A program made the translations under genes and the position numbers. Below the pieces are notes generated by a model. That model saw only the letters and a program-made list of their open reading frames with translations, was not told the DNA's origin and did not search any database. Shown here piece by piece: positions 36,204 to 45,510 of a DNA stretch of 64,000 nt. Source of the DNA: Sediminicola luteus (GTDB taxonomy: Bacteria > Bacteroidota > Bacteroidia > Flavobacteriales > Flavobacteriaceae). How positions within the stretch are numbered: position 1 is the stretch's first letter; every line of letters begins with the position of its first letter. Location: the NCBI RefSeq assembly GCF_002514735.1, contig NZ_KZ300476.1, positions 787,872 to 851,871 of the forward strand, given 5' to 3'.

Positions 36204-36280
36204 GGATTTGAAAACTTAAATATGCCCGAACCCCTTTCAGAACAAGGGATTTCACCGGACAACATCAATTCTGTAACAAA

Positions 36281-36288
36281 CAAAGATA
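36281..36288 (-). promoter_or_regulatory. -7 box of the gyrB promoter
   Basis: TATCTTTG on the minus strand matches TAnnTTTG. It would give a leader of about 70 nt. The -33 region lacks a clear TTG. Confidence 0.4.
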
Positions 36289-36369
36289 ACCTAAATATAA
36301 CGGCCAGCCAGCCCTAAGCCGACTTAAAACTAACGGAGTTATCAACAATACCCATTTTACACAAAACCT

Positions 36370-36395
36370 TCTTAAAAGGCCGAAAAACAGCCTTA
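36370..36395 (-). terminator. Weak terminator of the GDPD gene
   Basis: On the minus strand AAGGC and GCCTT pair around an 9-nt T-rich loop, followed by TTTAAG. It lies 19 bp past the GDPD stop. The stem is short. Confidence 0.45.
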
Positions 36396-36413
36396 AATCG
36401 AATTTTACGTTTT

Positions 36414-37277
36414 TTAGCGTTTTGCCTTCATTTCCAAATAAGCTAAAAGTGCCTTAGGAAGATCCGTTTGGATAACATTGGCCCGCGGGTATCGTTCCAA
36501 TTGGGAAAATCCCTGGCCTGGATCCGCTTTTTCGGCCCTATCGATGTCGCCCAAACTGTTCAACCACAAGCGTATCCCACGGGCCCGCATCTTTTGGGCA
36601 AATGGTTCTGAGTACACCTTTTTGTCGATATGAAGTATGGTTTGCGGAAAAGTACGCATGAGCCTTCGGGCCTGCCGACGTGTATATACCCTGGGCATGA
36701 TCTTTATCGCCGGGTACATTTGGTGCAGGGCCAAGGCTTCCTTTCTCTCGTACAGAAAGAAAAGCACTTGGCTTTCCATCTCCAGACCAACGATCTCTTT
36801 GGCCGCTTCTAAAATGGCTGGCATGCCTTCCAACTTAAAATCGACATCAATCAAAATAGAGTCCCGCGCGGCATTCAAGGCCTGGGCAAAGGTGGGGATC
36901 TTTTCTTGGGTGGGTCGCCCTTTATGTGTTAAGCGTAGCTGTTGTAACTGTGCCCAACTGTGTTCGGCTACCAAACCACTTCCGGTGGTGGTACGATCCA
37001 AACTCTTATCGTGCATCATTACCAAAACCCCATCACTGGTGGCCCTGATATCCAATTCCACGATATCGGCGCCCAAGCGGATGGCCTCCTGAATGGCTGC
37101 CAGCGAATTTTCGGGATGGTATTCGTGAGCCGCCCTATGGGCTGCTACCAGTACTTTTTCCGGTTTATGCGTAAAATCGTAAAGTATACTATCCGCCCGG
37201 GTCTGTTGCGACCAAATATATGAGGATAGAAAAATAAAAAAGAGCACGGCACCCTTCCCTGCGACATTCATATTCAT
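36414..37277 (-). CDS. Glycerophosphodiester phosphodiesterase-like protein
   Basis: A 287-residue secreted member of the GDPD family, which releases glycerol 3-phosphate and an alcohol from deacylated phospholipids. A signal peptide covers the first ~23 residues (GKGAVLFFIFLSSYIWSQ). Family residues are clear: AAHRAAHEYHPENSLAAI (catalytic His and the E-N pair), ADIVELDIRATSDGVLVMMHD (metal-binding Glu and Asp plus second catalytic His), DRTTTGSG, then DVDFKLEG. The C-terminal ligands look less typical: LHIDKKVYSEPFA and IRLWLNSLGD. Start could be the first or third codon (both ATG). Single gene. Confidence 0.88.
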   Translation of the reverse strand: MNMNVAGKGAVLFFIFLSSYIWSQQTRADSILYDFTHKPEKVLVAAHRAAHEYHPENSLAAIQEAIRLGADIVELDIRATSDGVLVMMHDKSLDRTTTGSGLVAEHSWAQLQQLRLTHKGRPTQEKIPTFAQALNAARDSILIDVDFKLEGMPAILEAAKEIVGLEMESQVLFFLYERKEALALHQMYPAIKIMPRVYTRRQARRLMRTFPQTILHIDKKVYSEPFAQKMRARGIRLWLNSLGDIDRAEKADPGQGFSQLERYPRANVIQTDLPKALLAYLEMKAKR

Positions 37278-37450
37278 AAGCTTGGTTTGGTAGGCACAAG
37301 ATAAATATACCCCACAACTTTTAGCATGTTTTGAAGATTACGGAATGGTTATGCCTTGGTGAAGGCCCTACCTTCTGGAATAATAGGCTATAATCTATAT
37401 CACGTAAAAAATCACCTTTCGATTCGTTTGTTGACAGGGGCTATCCATAT

Positions 37451-37476
37451 AAAACTTAGGGTTTCCCCTAGGTTTT
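37451..37476. other. 11-bp hairpin with TTTC loop
   Basis: AAAACTTAGGG pairs with CCCTAGGTTTT (one G-T pair) around TTTC. It lies 70-100 bp upstream of the gene at 37548 in the 270-bp divergent gap, and overlaps a second palindrome GGTTTTAAAAACC. Neither strand gives a long T-run, so a leader structure or protein site is more likely than a terminator. Confidence 0.4.
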
Positions 37477-37547
37477 AAAAACCCGTACAAACGCTCATGT
37501 ATCACATGACCTAATGCTTCAATTTTGTGGATATAAATCCTAATCCT

Positions 37548-38447
37548 ATGAGAACCCTAATCATTTTAGTATTCCTAGTTTGCTTTTCGGCACCCCAATG
37601 GGCCCAACAACGGGCGCAGGGCATGGCTATTTCATATGAACTGCCCCAAGGCTGGAAGGTAATGCAAGAAGAATATGGCACCCTACTTCTAGGCCATGAG
37701 ACCATTCCGGGATTCATCTTACTTCAAGAACACGGGTATAACGGACAAGATATGGTGGTAGCCGAAATGGCCGAAGGCGTGCAGGAAGAAGGTATTTTAC
37801 TTAGCCCAACCCACGGCATCCGACAATTGGATAATGGCGACTACTTTGCCGAATACCAAGGGCAGGTACAAGGCCAGGCCGCCAAGGCCGTGGCGGTAAC
37901 CTCTATGAGCAAACTCTGGCAGATTGGTGGTGTTATGGTAATGACTATGGTAAACCGGGACTTGTTTACCCCACAACATCAAGAATTGGCCATTCGGATC
38001 GCCCAATCGATACAATACCACCCCTTTATGGATGCCCAGGCCCAACAGTGGGCCCAATTGGTAAAAGGACGCATGCTCGTTTACCTAGATAGTTACAGTT
38101 CTAGCACGACGCTAAGCGGCAGTGATGGTGACTATGCCGGCGAGAATTCCGTTTCCATGAGTACACGTGAAGAGGTGCACCTTTGCAGCAACGGGCAATT
38201 CGCGATCCAAAACGATTCCAGTTCAAGTTTAAGTATGAGTGGCCCCATGGGTATGGGCAATACCGATCGCGATCAAAGCCAGAACCAAGGTTTGTGGGCC
38301 CTAATGAACATTAACAATACCCCGGTATTCCGATTGTTATATACCGATGGAAGTGTGGAGTACCATGCCGTTGAAGATTATCGCGAAGACAAGATTTACA
38401 TTGGTGGCAAGGCCTATACCATTGCTGCCGGAAACCGTTGTCAATAA
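37548..38447 (+). CDS. Hypothetical secreted protein
   Basis: Not recognised. The ATG at 37548 gives a signal peptide (MRTLIILVFLVCFSAPQWAQ, cut near 20); a GTG seven codons earlier is less good. The mature protein (~280 residues) has an N-terminal part resembling a stress-type periplasmic domain (ISYELPQGWKVMQEEYGTLLLG) and a C-terminal beta-rich part, with a Ser-rich stretch SSSSLSMSGPMGMGN and LLYTDGSVEYHAVEDY. It ends CQ, with a second Cys in VHLCSNGQF that could form a disulfide. Its TAA stop overlaps the next start by one base (TAATG), so the two are translationally coupled. Confidence 0.7.
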   Translation: MRTLIILVFLVCFSAPQWAQQRAQGMAISYELPQGWKVMQEEYGTLLLGHETIPGFILLQEHGYNGQDMVVAEMAEGVQEEGILLSPTHGIRQLDNGDYFAEYQGQVQGQAAKAVAVTSMSKLWQIGGVMVMTMVNRDLFTPQHQELAIRIAQSIQYHPFMDAQAQQWAQLVKGRMLVYLDSYSSSTTLSGSDGDYAGENSVSMSTREEVHLCSNGQFAIQNDSSSSLSMSGPMGMGNTDRDQSQNQGLWALMNINNTPVFRLLYTDGSVEYHAVEDYREDKIYIGGKAYTIAAGNRCQ

Positions 38448-38866
38448 TGGTCGGGTTTTATATTTTCTTAGGCCTCGCACTTGTAGGTATGGCCGGATTT
38501 TTCTACACCTACTTCCAAAGCAAAACCTTTAAGGAAAGCGCCAAGAAGGTAAAAGCGTCAGTAATCAAGGTAGAACGACAGGTTTCTTACGACCGCGAGA
38601 ACAATACCGAAACGGTAAGCTATTATCCCGTTTTCCGAGTGCGGTACAACAACAAAAATTATCAGCAGCGATCTAATGTGGGGCAAAATCCGCCCCGATA
38701 TAAACAAGGCGACCAGCCGGTGGTGTGGTTCCACCTAGAACCCACTGGGGATTATAGGATTAAAGAGACCGGCTGGTTCAGCCTTAATTTTGGCTGGGTA
38801 CTCTGCCTGGCCGCCACCGCCATCATGCTGCTGTTCGCCTATTATTTTTACGCCCAATTGCCCTAA
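38447..38866 (+). CDS. DUF3592-like membrane protein
   Basis: A 139-residue protein with an N-terminal helix (about 4-23) and a C-terminal helix (about 112-134). Between them lies a beta-rich outer domain with VKASVIKVERQVSYDRENNT, YYPVFRVRYNNKNYQQRSN and YKQGDQPVVWFHLEP. This layout and the VxYxPxxxVxYxxxG-type order match DUF3592, whose function is unknown. The ATG at 38447 overlaps the preceding stop codon, so they form an operon; they may act together in the envelope. Confidence 0.75.
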   Translation: MVGFYIFLGLALVGMAGFFYTYFQSKTFKESAKKVKASVIKVERQVSYDRENNTETVSYYPVFRVRYNNKNYQQRSNVGQNPPRYKQGDQPVVWFHLEPTGDYRIKETGWFSLNFGWVLCLAATAIMLLFAYYFYAQLP

Positions 38867-39010
38867 ATCCACTAGATCTATTGGTATTCAGAACGAAGTC
38901 AAAAGGGTTCAGGACAGCTTTTAAAAACTAAAAATTACCACCATATCGGTTTACCGGTTTTCGGGATCTAAGGACATCCCCTATATTTATCTCCCAAACC
39001 AAAGTACAGC

Positions 39011-40927
39011 ATGAGAATACTGGCCTGCGCTTTTTTTTTATCGCTTATTGGCTATACCCAACCACCCTCCGATTCTTTGGCCATAGCCCAAAAAATACAA
39101 GAAGGGAGACAATTAGCGACCACGGGTGAACTGCATAGCGGCGATTCCCTCTTACATGTGGCCTTGGTTGAGGCACAAGGCATAGCCTCACTGCCCTTAG
39201 AGCGAATGGCGTTACAAAACCTAGGGGTTGCGGCCCGCTTTGCCGGCAAACCGAGTTTAGCGATAAGCTATTACGAAAAAGCCGCCCAAATCTCGTTACG
39301 TTTACAAGACACCCTAACCACAGGGCGTCTCTATTTTAATATCGCCTTGGAACGGCACCAAAACCAAGGCCATTTCCCCGGAGCCGTACAAGGCTATCTG
39401 AAAGCCCTGGCCTTTATGAAGGTGGCCCAAGATACGCTGGGCCGTATGAGTGTATACCAAAATCTGGGTAATGTTTACGAAAGTATGGCCGATTGGCAAC
39501 AAGCTAAAAGTTATACCGAAAAAGCCATGGCGGCCATCCAACAATTTCCGGACGCTCCCGAACGCAGCCTGGCCATTCAAGGGCTGAACATTAACTTGAT
39601 CAACCTCGACCTCGAAACCGCCAATTTTGAACACGCCAATTCAATGATTGCCGTGGGGGATTCCTTGGCACAGCTTTCTACCGACCCCGAAAACAACTAC
39701 CATTTCTACCGCCTAAAATCAGAGTATTATAGGATACATCCGAACGAAAAAGACTTGGACAGGGCCTTACATTTGGCCCAAACCGCTTTTGACTATGCCC
39801 AACAGGTCGACTTTCATTACCAGCGCTCCGGGGCCCACCAGATGATGGCCGAAATCTACCTAGACCGCAACCAGCCCAAAAAAGCTTTTTCTCATTTACA
39901 GCAAGCCCAGGCCCTTTACGATGCCGCTCCGGATTTACAGCCCGATGGCGACCTATACCAACTTTTCGCCCTGTATTACAAAAAAAACAGCCAAACCGGC
40001 AAGGCCTTAACCGCCTTGGAGTACGCCCAACAGATTCAAGACAGTGTTTTGAATGAAAGGATCCAACATCGGGTAAACCTGTTGGATATCCAATACCAAA
40101 CTGCCGAAAAAAACCGACAGATCAGTGAACAAAACCTAGAAATACAGGCCCACCAAAATCGATTGCTTCAACAAAAACAAAAACTGTTTCTGGCCCTCGG
40201 GGGCGGTATCCTCTTTTTCGTAGCTGCGGTAGGCATATGGTTTTTCTTTAGACAAAAACACCAATTGGCCCTTCAAAAAATAAAAGGTTTGGAACAACAA
40301 CGGGAAATTGCCGAACTCGAGGCCGTAATACAAGGTGAGGAACAAGAACGCCATCGTATCGCCAAAGAATTGCACGATGGTATCAACGGTGACCTGTCCG
40401 CTTTAAAATTCCAGCTGGGGGCCATACCAGGGTCCGATACCACAGGAATCGTGGATAAAACAATGAACATGTTGGACGATTCCATTGAAAGTATACGTAG
40501 TATTGCCCACAACTTGGCGCCACCTGCCATAACCCAATTCGGACTCATAGAGGCCATACGTCAATTTGGCCATAAACTGGACAAGAATAATAGCCTCGAG
40601 GTGGTTTACCAGCACTATGGCAACCTACCCCAACTGAGCCCTTCGGTAGAAACCATGATCTATCGTATAGTTCAGGAATTGAGCCAGAACACCCTGAAAC
40701 ATGCCCAAGCCAGTGAACTTTTGATACAAACCAATGCCAGCCCAACCCATTTTCAACTTACCGTTGAGGATAATGGTCAAGGGTTTGCCCCAAAGGCTGC
40801 GGCCGGACTCGGTTTAAAGAACTTAGAATCCCGAATCCAATTCTTAAACGCCCAAATGGAAGTCGATAGCAGCCCCGAAGGTAGTAGTTACCATATTGAA
40901 ATACCCCTAAACACCAAACCATCATGA
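39011..40927 (+). CDS. TPR sensor histidine kinase (HisKA_3 type)
   Basis: A 638-residue sensor. An N-terminal signal peptide (cut near 16) is followed by a periplasmic region of about 370 residues with TPR-type helices (LGVAARFAGKPSLAISYYEKAAQ, YQNLGNVYESMADWQQAKSYTEKA). One membrane helix lies near 392-413. A short coiled coil leads to HisKA_3 with the phospho-acceptor His455 in RHRIAKELHDGINGDLSALK, then a HATPase domain with IVQELSQNTLKHAQ, VEDNGQGF and GLGLKNLESR. This is the NarX/DesK-like architecture common in Bacteroidota. The response regulator start overlaps its stop by 4 bp, so they are a cognate pair. Confidence 0.93.
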   Translation: MRILACAFFLSLIGYTQPPSDSLAIAQKIQEGRQLATTGELHSGDSLLHVALVEAQGIASLPLERMALQNLGVAARFAGKPSLAISYYEKAAQISLRLQDTLTTGRLYFNIALERHQNQGHFPGAVQGYLKALAFMKVAQDTLGRMSVYQNLGNVYESMADWQQAKSYTEKAMAAIQQFPDAPERSLAIQGLNINLINLDLETANFEHANSMIAVGDSLAQLSTDPENNYHFYRLKSEYYRIHPNEKDLDRALHLAQTAFDYAQQVDFHYQRSGAHQMMAEIYLDRNQPKKAFSHLQQAQALYDAAPDLQPDGDLYQLFALYYKKNSQTGKALTALEYAQQIQDSVLNERIQHRVNLLDIQYQTAEKNRQISEQNLEIQAHQNRLLQQKQKLFLALGGGILFFVAAVGIWFFFRQKHQLALQKIKGLEQQREIAELEAVIQGEEQERHRIAKELHDGINGDLSALKFQLGAIPGSDTTGIVDKTMNMLDDSIESIRSIAHNLAPPAITQFGLIEAIRQFGHKLDKNNSLEVVYQHYGNLPQLSPSVETMIYRIVQELSQNTLKHAQASELLIQTNASPTHFQLTVEDNGQGFAPKAAAGLGLKNLESRIQFLNAQMEVDSSPEGSSYHIEIPLNTKPS

Positions 40928-41553
40928 TTCGCATCGCCATCACCGACGACCACCCCCTAATCTTAGAGGGACTTAAAACCCTATTGGCCCATGAAACACA
41001 TATTACTTTGGTTGGCACTTATGGTTCTTTGGCCGAAACCGAAGCTGGCTTGGCGGTCGATTGCCCCGATGTGTTGCTTTTGGATATTAACCTACCCGAT
41101 GGTAACGGGGCCAGCAACTGTAAGCATTTTGTAAAAGCCTATCCCGATTTAAAGGTAGTTGCCCTTACCAATTTTGAAGAATCGGCCTTTGTGCGCCAGA
41201 TTATACAAAACGGGGGCAAAGGGTATCTTTTGAAAAACACCCCAAAAGCCGAGCTCTTGGAAGCCATTGATACCATTATGGCGGGCGACACCTATTTACC
41301 GAAAAAAATCAAGCAACAATTGCTCAACGAATCTTTGGGTAGCCGTACCTCTTATTTTATTCCCAAGCTCACCCGAAGGGAAAAAGAGGTGTTGGCCTTG
41401 ATCGTTAAAGAACACACCACCGAAGAAATTGCCGAAAAACTCTTTATCTCGGTAAAAACCGTAGAAGCCCATAGAAGTAACCTTATCCAAAAACTTGGGG
41501 TTCGCAATACCGCAGGCCTAGTACGAATGGCCGTGGAAAAAGGGTTGGTGTAG
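40924..41553 (+). CDS. NarL/LuxR-type response regulator
   Basis: A 209-residue transcription factor, the partner of the kinase just upstream. Receiver domain: acidic pair D8-D9, phospho-acceptor D54 in LLLDINLPDG, Thr in VVALTNF, and Lys in GYLLKN. The LuxR-type helix-turn-helix is at about 147-205 (LTRREKEVLALIVKEHTTEEI, LFISVKTVEAHRSNLIQKLG). Start ATG lies in the overlap ATGA. Target genes are not evident: the next genes downstream are on the other strand. Confidence 0.95.
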   Translation: MIRIAITDDHPLILEGLKTLLAHETHITLVGTYGSLAETEAGLAVDCPDVLLLDINLPDGNGASNCKHFVKAYPDLKVVALTNFEESAFVRQIIQNGGKGYLLKNTPKAELLEAIDTIMAGDTYLPKKIKQQLLNESLGSRTSYFIPKLTRREKEVLALIVKEHTTEEIAEKLFISVKTVEAHRSNLIQKLGVRNTAGLVRMAVEKGLV

Positions 41554-41575
41554 GTTTATTTGAAAGCAGATTTGG

Positions 41576-41992
41576 TTACTCTAGAGGCAAACCTTCCATA
41601 ATTATTCCATTGAACTGCCCTGAAGTTTGTCGAAGTTCCTTTAACGGTCTATAAGCCTCTGAATTATACCAGTTGTTGGCATGCTCCATACTTGGAAACT
41701 TGATCATCACTAAAAAAGAGGGATTCCAATTCCCCTCTATAGTTTGGATATTATCGCCGGCCACTACATATTCTCCGCCATATTTTTCAACAATGGAAAA
41801 CACCTCTTTTTTGTAGGCTTCCATTTTTACCGTATCAACAATCTTAACATTTTCAAATAGGCAATACACTGTTTTCATTTTCTTGGATGTTTTTGATGAA
41901 CAAGAAAATAAAGCGCACAAAACCATTATACAGGGTAGCAGATAATTTGCAGACAGAATTTTCCTTTTCAAGATTGATATTCTTTTCCGCAA
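41576..41992 (-). CDS. DUF1330 domain protein, possibly lipoprotein
   Basis: The C-terminal ~98 residues are a DUF1330 domain, a small dimeric alpha/beta barrel-like fold of unknown role: MEAYKKEVFSIVEKYGGEYV, NPSFLVMIKFPSMEHANNWY and NSEAYRPLKELR. With a TTG start at 41992 the protein has an N-terminal basic and hydrophobic region ending CALFSCSS, a plausible lipobox (138 residues). An ATG 22 codons later would leave too short a signal, and the ATG at MKTVYCLF would give a cytosolic DUF1330. I kept the longest form, with low certainty about the start. It converges with the response regulator at 22 bp. Confidence 0.65.
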   Translation of the reverse strand: MRKRISILKRKILSANYLLPCIMVLCALFSCSSKTSKKMKTVYCLFENVKIVDTVKMEAYKKEVFSIVEKYGGEYVVAGDNIQTIEGNWNPSFLVMIKFPSMEHANNWYNSEAYRPLKELRQTSGQFNGIIMEGLPLE

Positions 41993-42120
41993 AGATGTTA
42001 CCCATCAATTCAACAAAAAATAAACTAGCTTAAGAAAGCGATCATTTTTATTTCATAAAGAAAATCAGAGATAATTCTCTCACTATTAAAACATTAAACA
42101 CTTACAACCTTTACTAATAA

Positions 42121-42157
42121 CACGGCAAATGTAGTTTTATAACCTTTGCTTGCCGTG
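42121..42157. other. 8-bp hairpin with 21-nt loop
   Basis: CACGGCAA and TTGCCGTG pair perfectly, with an alternative GCAAA/TTTGC pairing inside. It lies 8 bp past the SDR stop but lacks a T-run on the minus strand. Confidence 0.4.
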
Positions 42158-42164
42158 CCCCCAG

Positions 42165-42947
42165 TTAATACGACTTCGGTGTCTCGGCCAACAGCACCCT
42201 TTCGCGAACCCAATCTGGCATTATGCGCCCTAATCGACTCAACAAAGCCGTTGAGGGCGGAAACACATTGGTCTTCATTTCCTTTTCAAATCCGCGTAAG
42301 ACATAGTCGGCCGCCTTTTCTTCACTGATCTCGTTGGGTGCCGGTATACCATCGTTACGAACGGCCTCGGTATCTACAAAGCCCGGGTGTATGGTCTGTA
42401 GTTTTATATGGCGTATCCCAAAATGTTTCAATTCCATACGGGCGGTTTCCATAAAAATACGCACAGCCGCTTTGGCTGCCGTATAATCGCCCTGCATAGG
42501 GATGCCAAACCAAGTGGCCTGAGAATTCATATGGGCGATCATACATGAGGTCGTTTGCGATTTCATCTGGGCCATTAAGGGTACGTAAAAATGGATAAAG
42601 GAATCGAAGTTGGCGCGCATACAGTAGGTTATGGTATCCGACGATGCCGTGAGACAATTGGAGGGCGGACCTATACCCACATTTAACAAAGCCAAATCGA
42701 TACGACCATGTTTTTTCACGATTTCGGCCACTACTTTAGGGCCATGTTCAGGATTGGTGGCATCGCCCACATAATAATCACAAGTCGACCCCAAGGTACG
42801 AATCTGATCGGCTAGGGCCATTAATTTTTCTTCACGCCGGGCCGTGATGATCAAAATGTTATCGGATTTGGCCAGCTGTAAGGCGGTAGCAGCCCCAATT
42901 CCGGAAGATGCCCCGGTAATTAGAATGACCTTGTGCTCACATTTCAT
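42165..42947 (-). CDS. Short-chain dehydrogenase/reductase
   Basis: A 260-residue NAD(P)-dependent oxidoreductase of the classical SDR family. It has the cofactor motif LITGASSGIGAA near residues 9-20, a DATNP segment, NVGIG in the NAG position (N near 89), Ser near 140 and the catalytic YxxxK in DYTAAKAAV (Tyr near 154, Lys near 158). TARREEKLMAL after the first strand is usual for NADP-binding members (Arg pair). Substrate not predictable. Single gene, divergent from the S9 peptidase. Confidence 0.88.
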   Translation of the reverse strand: MKCEHKVILITGASSGIGAATALQLAKSDNILIITARREEKLMALADQIRTLGSTCDYYVGDATNPEHGPKVVAEIVKKHGRIDLALLNVGIGPPSNCLTASSDTITYCMRANFDSFIHFYVPLMAQMKSQTTSCMIAHMNSQATWFGIPMQGDYTAAKAAVRIFMETARMELKHFGIRHIKLQTIHPGFVDTEAVRNDGIPAPNEISEEKAADYVLRGFEKEMKTNVFPPSTALLSRLGRIMPDWVRERVLLAETPKSY

Positions 42948-43078
42948 AGGGTTGGGTTTGGAAGGGAAAAGATACCCAAAATCACCTCATCTTATGCATA
43001 AATTGTCCAAGATCGGCCTAATTGCATAAAGACAGGCCTAGCTTTTGTATTTTCATAGGCCTTCAAAAAACGATTACC

Positions 43079-45328
43079 ATGAAAAGCTATTTCCTTTATT
43101 TACTCTTATTCTTCGGAATTACCATTACCACCCAGGCCCAAACCTTGGATGATTATAAAAGGGCCGTGGCTTTCCGCTATAATAACTATAACAACAAGAC
43201 CGCCTTTAACCTGCGTACCGATGTACACTGGTTTAAAAACGGTAGCGGTTTTTGGTATGAAGACCATAACCCCGAAGGGAAAAACTTTATGTGGGTAGAC
43301 CTAAAGAAAGGGAAAACCGCACCCGTTTTCGACCAAGACCAATTAGCCGCCGAATTGGCAAAATTGACCGAAACCGAACAAAAAGCCCAAAACCTTGCCC
43401 TGACCGACTTGGAACCCCAAGGAAAATCGTGGCAGTTTTCATCTAACGGTAAAACTTTTGTTTGGAACCCAAAAACCAAAACACTGACCGAAAAAGCGGA
43501 AAAACCAAAAACCGAACAGACCGAAAACGAAAGTAAATCGCCCGATGGTAAGTGGATCGCCTTTACCAAAGATTTCAACCTGTTTTTACGAAATACCGAA
43601 ACCCAAGAAGAAAGCCAACTGACTTTCGACGGTACCCAAGGCTACGAATACGCCAGCTGGTATGGTTGGTACGATACCATGGTCGGTGAGAACGCTGAAC
43701 GGCCTGCCCATTTTTATGTGGACTGGTCCGAAGATTCGAAGTACCTAAAAACGGCCGTGGTCGATTTGAGACAGGCTGAAAAAATGTACCTGTTGGATCA
43801 TAGTATCGACTCTCTTTATCGCCCTAAGCTGCTTTCCTATTACCGCGGTTCACCAGGCGACACCACTATGGTGCATACCCGACCGGTATTCTTTGATGTA
43901 GCCGCTCGCCAAGAAATTCCAAACGCCCTTCCCAAAAACACCCATATTAATGGGGTTGATACCGATTGGGGGGCTGAATCACATCTGGTCTGGGCCAGTT
44001 GGGCCGAAAGGGGCTATCAAAAACAATATGTAGTACGTTTTAACCTGCTCAACCGAAAAACCGATACGTTGATTACAGACAGTAGTCCTACCAATACCGA
44101 TGGATTCGATTATAGGATGATCGAGGGGAAAAACACCTTAGTTTTTTTATCGGAACGTTCCGGATGGCGCCAACTGTACAAGGTAGATACCGAATCGGGC
44201 GTTACCCAAGCCTTGACCCAAGGGGATTTTTATATCGATGCCATTTCGCATATCGATAAAAAAAAGGGCCTGATTTATTTTACCGCTGGAGGCAGGGAAC
44301 CCGAAGCCAACCCCTACCATTTAAAATTGTACGTGGTCGACCTAGAAGGTAAACTGCGATCATTAACCCCAGAACCCATCCACCATGTGGTAGATTTTTC
44401 GAAAGACGGTGACTTTTTCGTCGATAATATGTCCACGGTAAACCAACCTACCCAAACCGTGCTCCGCAGGGCCAAAGACGGTAAAATCGTGAACCGCTTG
44501 ACCCAAGCCAACGTGGCCGCATTAAAGCAAATGGGCTGGCTAGAACCGGAAACCTTCACTTTTACCGCCAAAGATGGGAAAACCACCCTGTATGGCGCGC
44601 TTTGGAAGCCCACGAACTTTGACCCCAACAAGACCTACCCTATTGTAGATAACAGTTATACCGGTCCGCATACCCAGCGTTTTCCACGAACTTACGGCTG
44701 GGGGCCTTACAGTCAAAGTTTGGCCGAATTGGGCTTTGTGGTACTTCAAGTCGATGGTTTGGGCAGTGCCAAACGCTCGAAAAGCTTTCACGACCATTCC
44801 TATAAGAAAATGGGGGATAATTTGCGTGACCATACCTTGGCCATTGCGCATTTACGCGATAAATACGACTGGATCGCCAAGGATCGGGCGGGTATTTACG
44901 GACACTCGGCCGGTGGTTACGATGCGGCCCATGCCCTAATGGTGTTTAACGATACGTATACCGTGGCCGTGTCGAGTTCGGCCGATCACGATTTTCGAAT
45001 GGAAAAAGCCTGGTGGCCCGAAATGTATATGGGATGGCCCGTAGATGATACCTACCACGAAGTTTCGAATATTACCTTGGCGCCCAAACTTAAAGGAAAA
45101 TTGCTGTTGACCCATGGTGGAATAGACGAAAACGTAAACCCTTCGGCCACCTTTAAATTGGCAGAGGCCCTTATCAAAGCCGATAAGGAATTCGACTTAT
45201 TGATCCTACCCAGTCAGCGCCATGGTTATCGAGGCACACATAACGATTATTTCATTAAAAAAAGATGGAATTATTTTGTGGAACATCTGTTGGAAGGTAA
45301 TCCTATTTGGGATTTTCCGATGGAGTGA
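43079..45328 (+). CDS. Secreted S9-family (DPP IV-like) serine peptidase
   Basis: A 749-residue exopeptidase acting in the periplasm or outside the cell. The ATG at 43079 gives a signal peptide MKSYFLYLLLFFGITITTQA. The N-terminal part (about 30-490) is a DPP IV-type beta-propeller with WVDLKKGK, DYRMIEGK and FLSERSGWRQLYKV. The C-terminal alpha/beta hydrolase domain has the nucleophile Ser610 in GIYGHSAGGY, Asp in HGGIDENVNP, and His in LPSQRHGYRG. It cleaves dipeptides from peptide N-termini, most likely after Pro in family terms. A TTG start 19 codons upstream is less likely. Transcribed alone. Confidence 0.92.
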   Translation: MKSYFLYLLLFFGITITTQAQTLDDYKRAVAFRYNNYNNKTAFNLRTDVHWFKNGSGFWYEDHNPEGKNFMWVDLKKGKTAPVFDQDQLAAELAKLTETEQKAQNLALTDLEPQGKSWQFSSNGKTFVWNPKTKTLTEKAEKPKTEQTENESKSPDGKWIAFTKDFNLFLRNTETQEESQLTFDGTQGYEYASWYGWYDTMVGENAERPAHFYVDWSEDSKYLKTAVVDLRQAEKMYLLDHSIDSLYRPKLLSYYRGSPGDTTMVHTRPVFFDVAARQEIPNALPKNTHINGVDTDWGAESHLVWASWAERGYQKQYVVRFNLLNRKTDTLITDSSPTNTDGFDYRMIEGKNTLVFLSERSGWRQLYKVDTESGVTQALTQGDFYIDAISHIDKKKGLIYFTAGGREPEANPYHLKLYVVDLEGKLRSLTPEPIHHVVDFSKDGDFFVDNMSTVNQPTQTVLRRAKDGKIVNRLTQANVAALKQMGWLEPETFTFTAKDGKTTLYGALWKPTNFDPNKTYPIVDNSYTGPHTQRFPRTYGWGPYSQSLAELGFVVLQVDGLGSAKRSKSFHDHSYKKMGDNLRDHTLAIAHLRDKYDWIAKDRAGIYGHSAGGYDAAHALMVFNDTYTVAVSSSADHDFRMEKAWWPEMYMGWPVDDTYHEVSNITLAPKLKGKLLLTHGGIDENVNPSATFKLAEALIKADKEFDLLILPSQRHGYRGTHNDYFIKKRWNYFVEHLLEGNPIWDFPME

Positions 45329-45414
45329 CACCAATTCAGATAATGGATAATAGAGGATAGAAAAAAGACGCCCATAGGTATCGGCACATGGTCCAAACAA
45401 ACTTTCCGGATAGT

Positions 45415-45446
45415 ACATTAAAAAACCCCCTGCTTTGCAAGGGGTT
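45415..45446 (-). terminator. Intrinsic terminator of asnB
   Basis: On the minus strand AACCCC pairs with GGGGTT and TGC with GCA in the loop, followed by T6. It lies 65 bp past the asnB stop. Confidence 0.75.
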
Positions 45447-45510
45447 CTGCTAACTAATACAAACACTACCCAATCCTGTTACAGATATATAGGTATCTTT
45501 AATCAAATCA

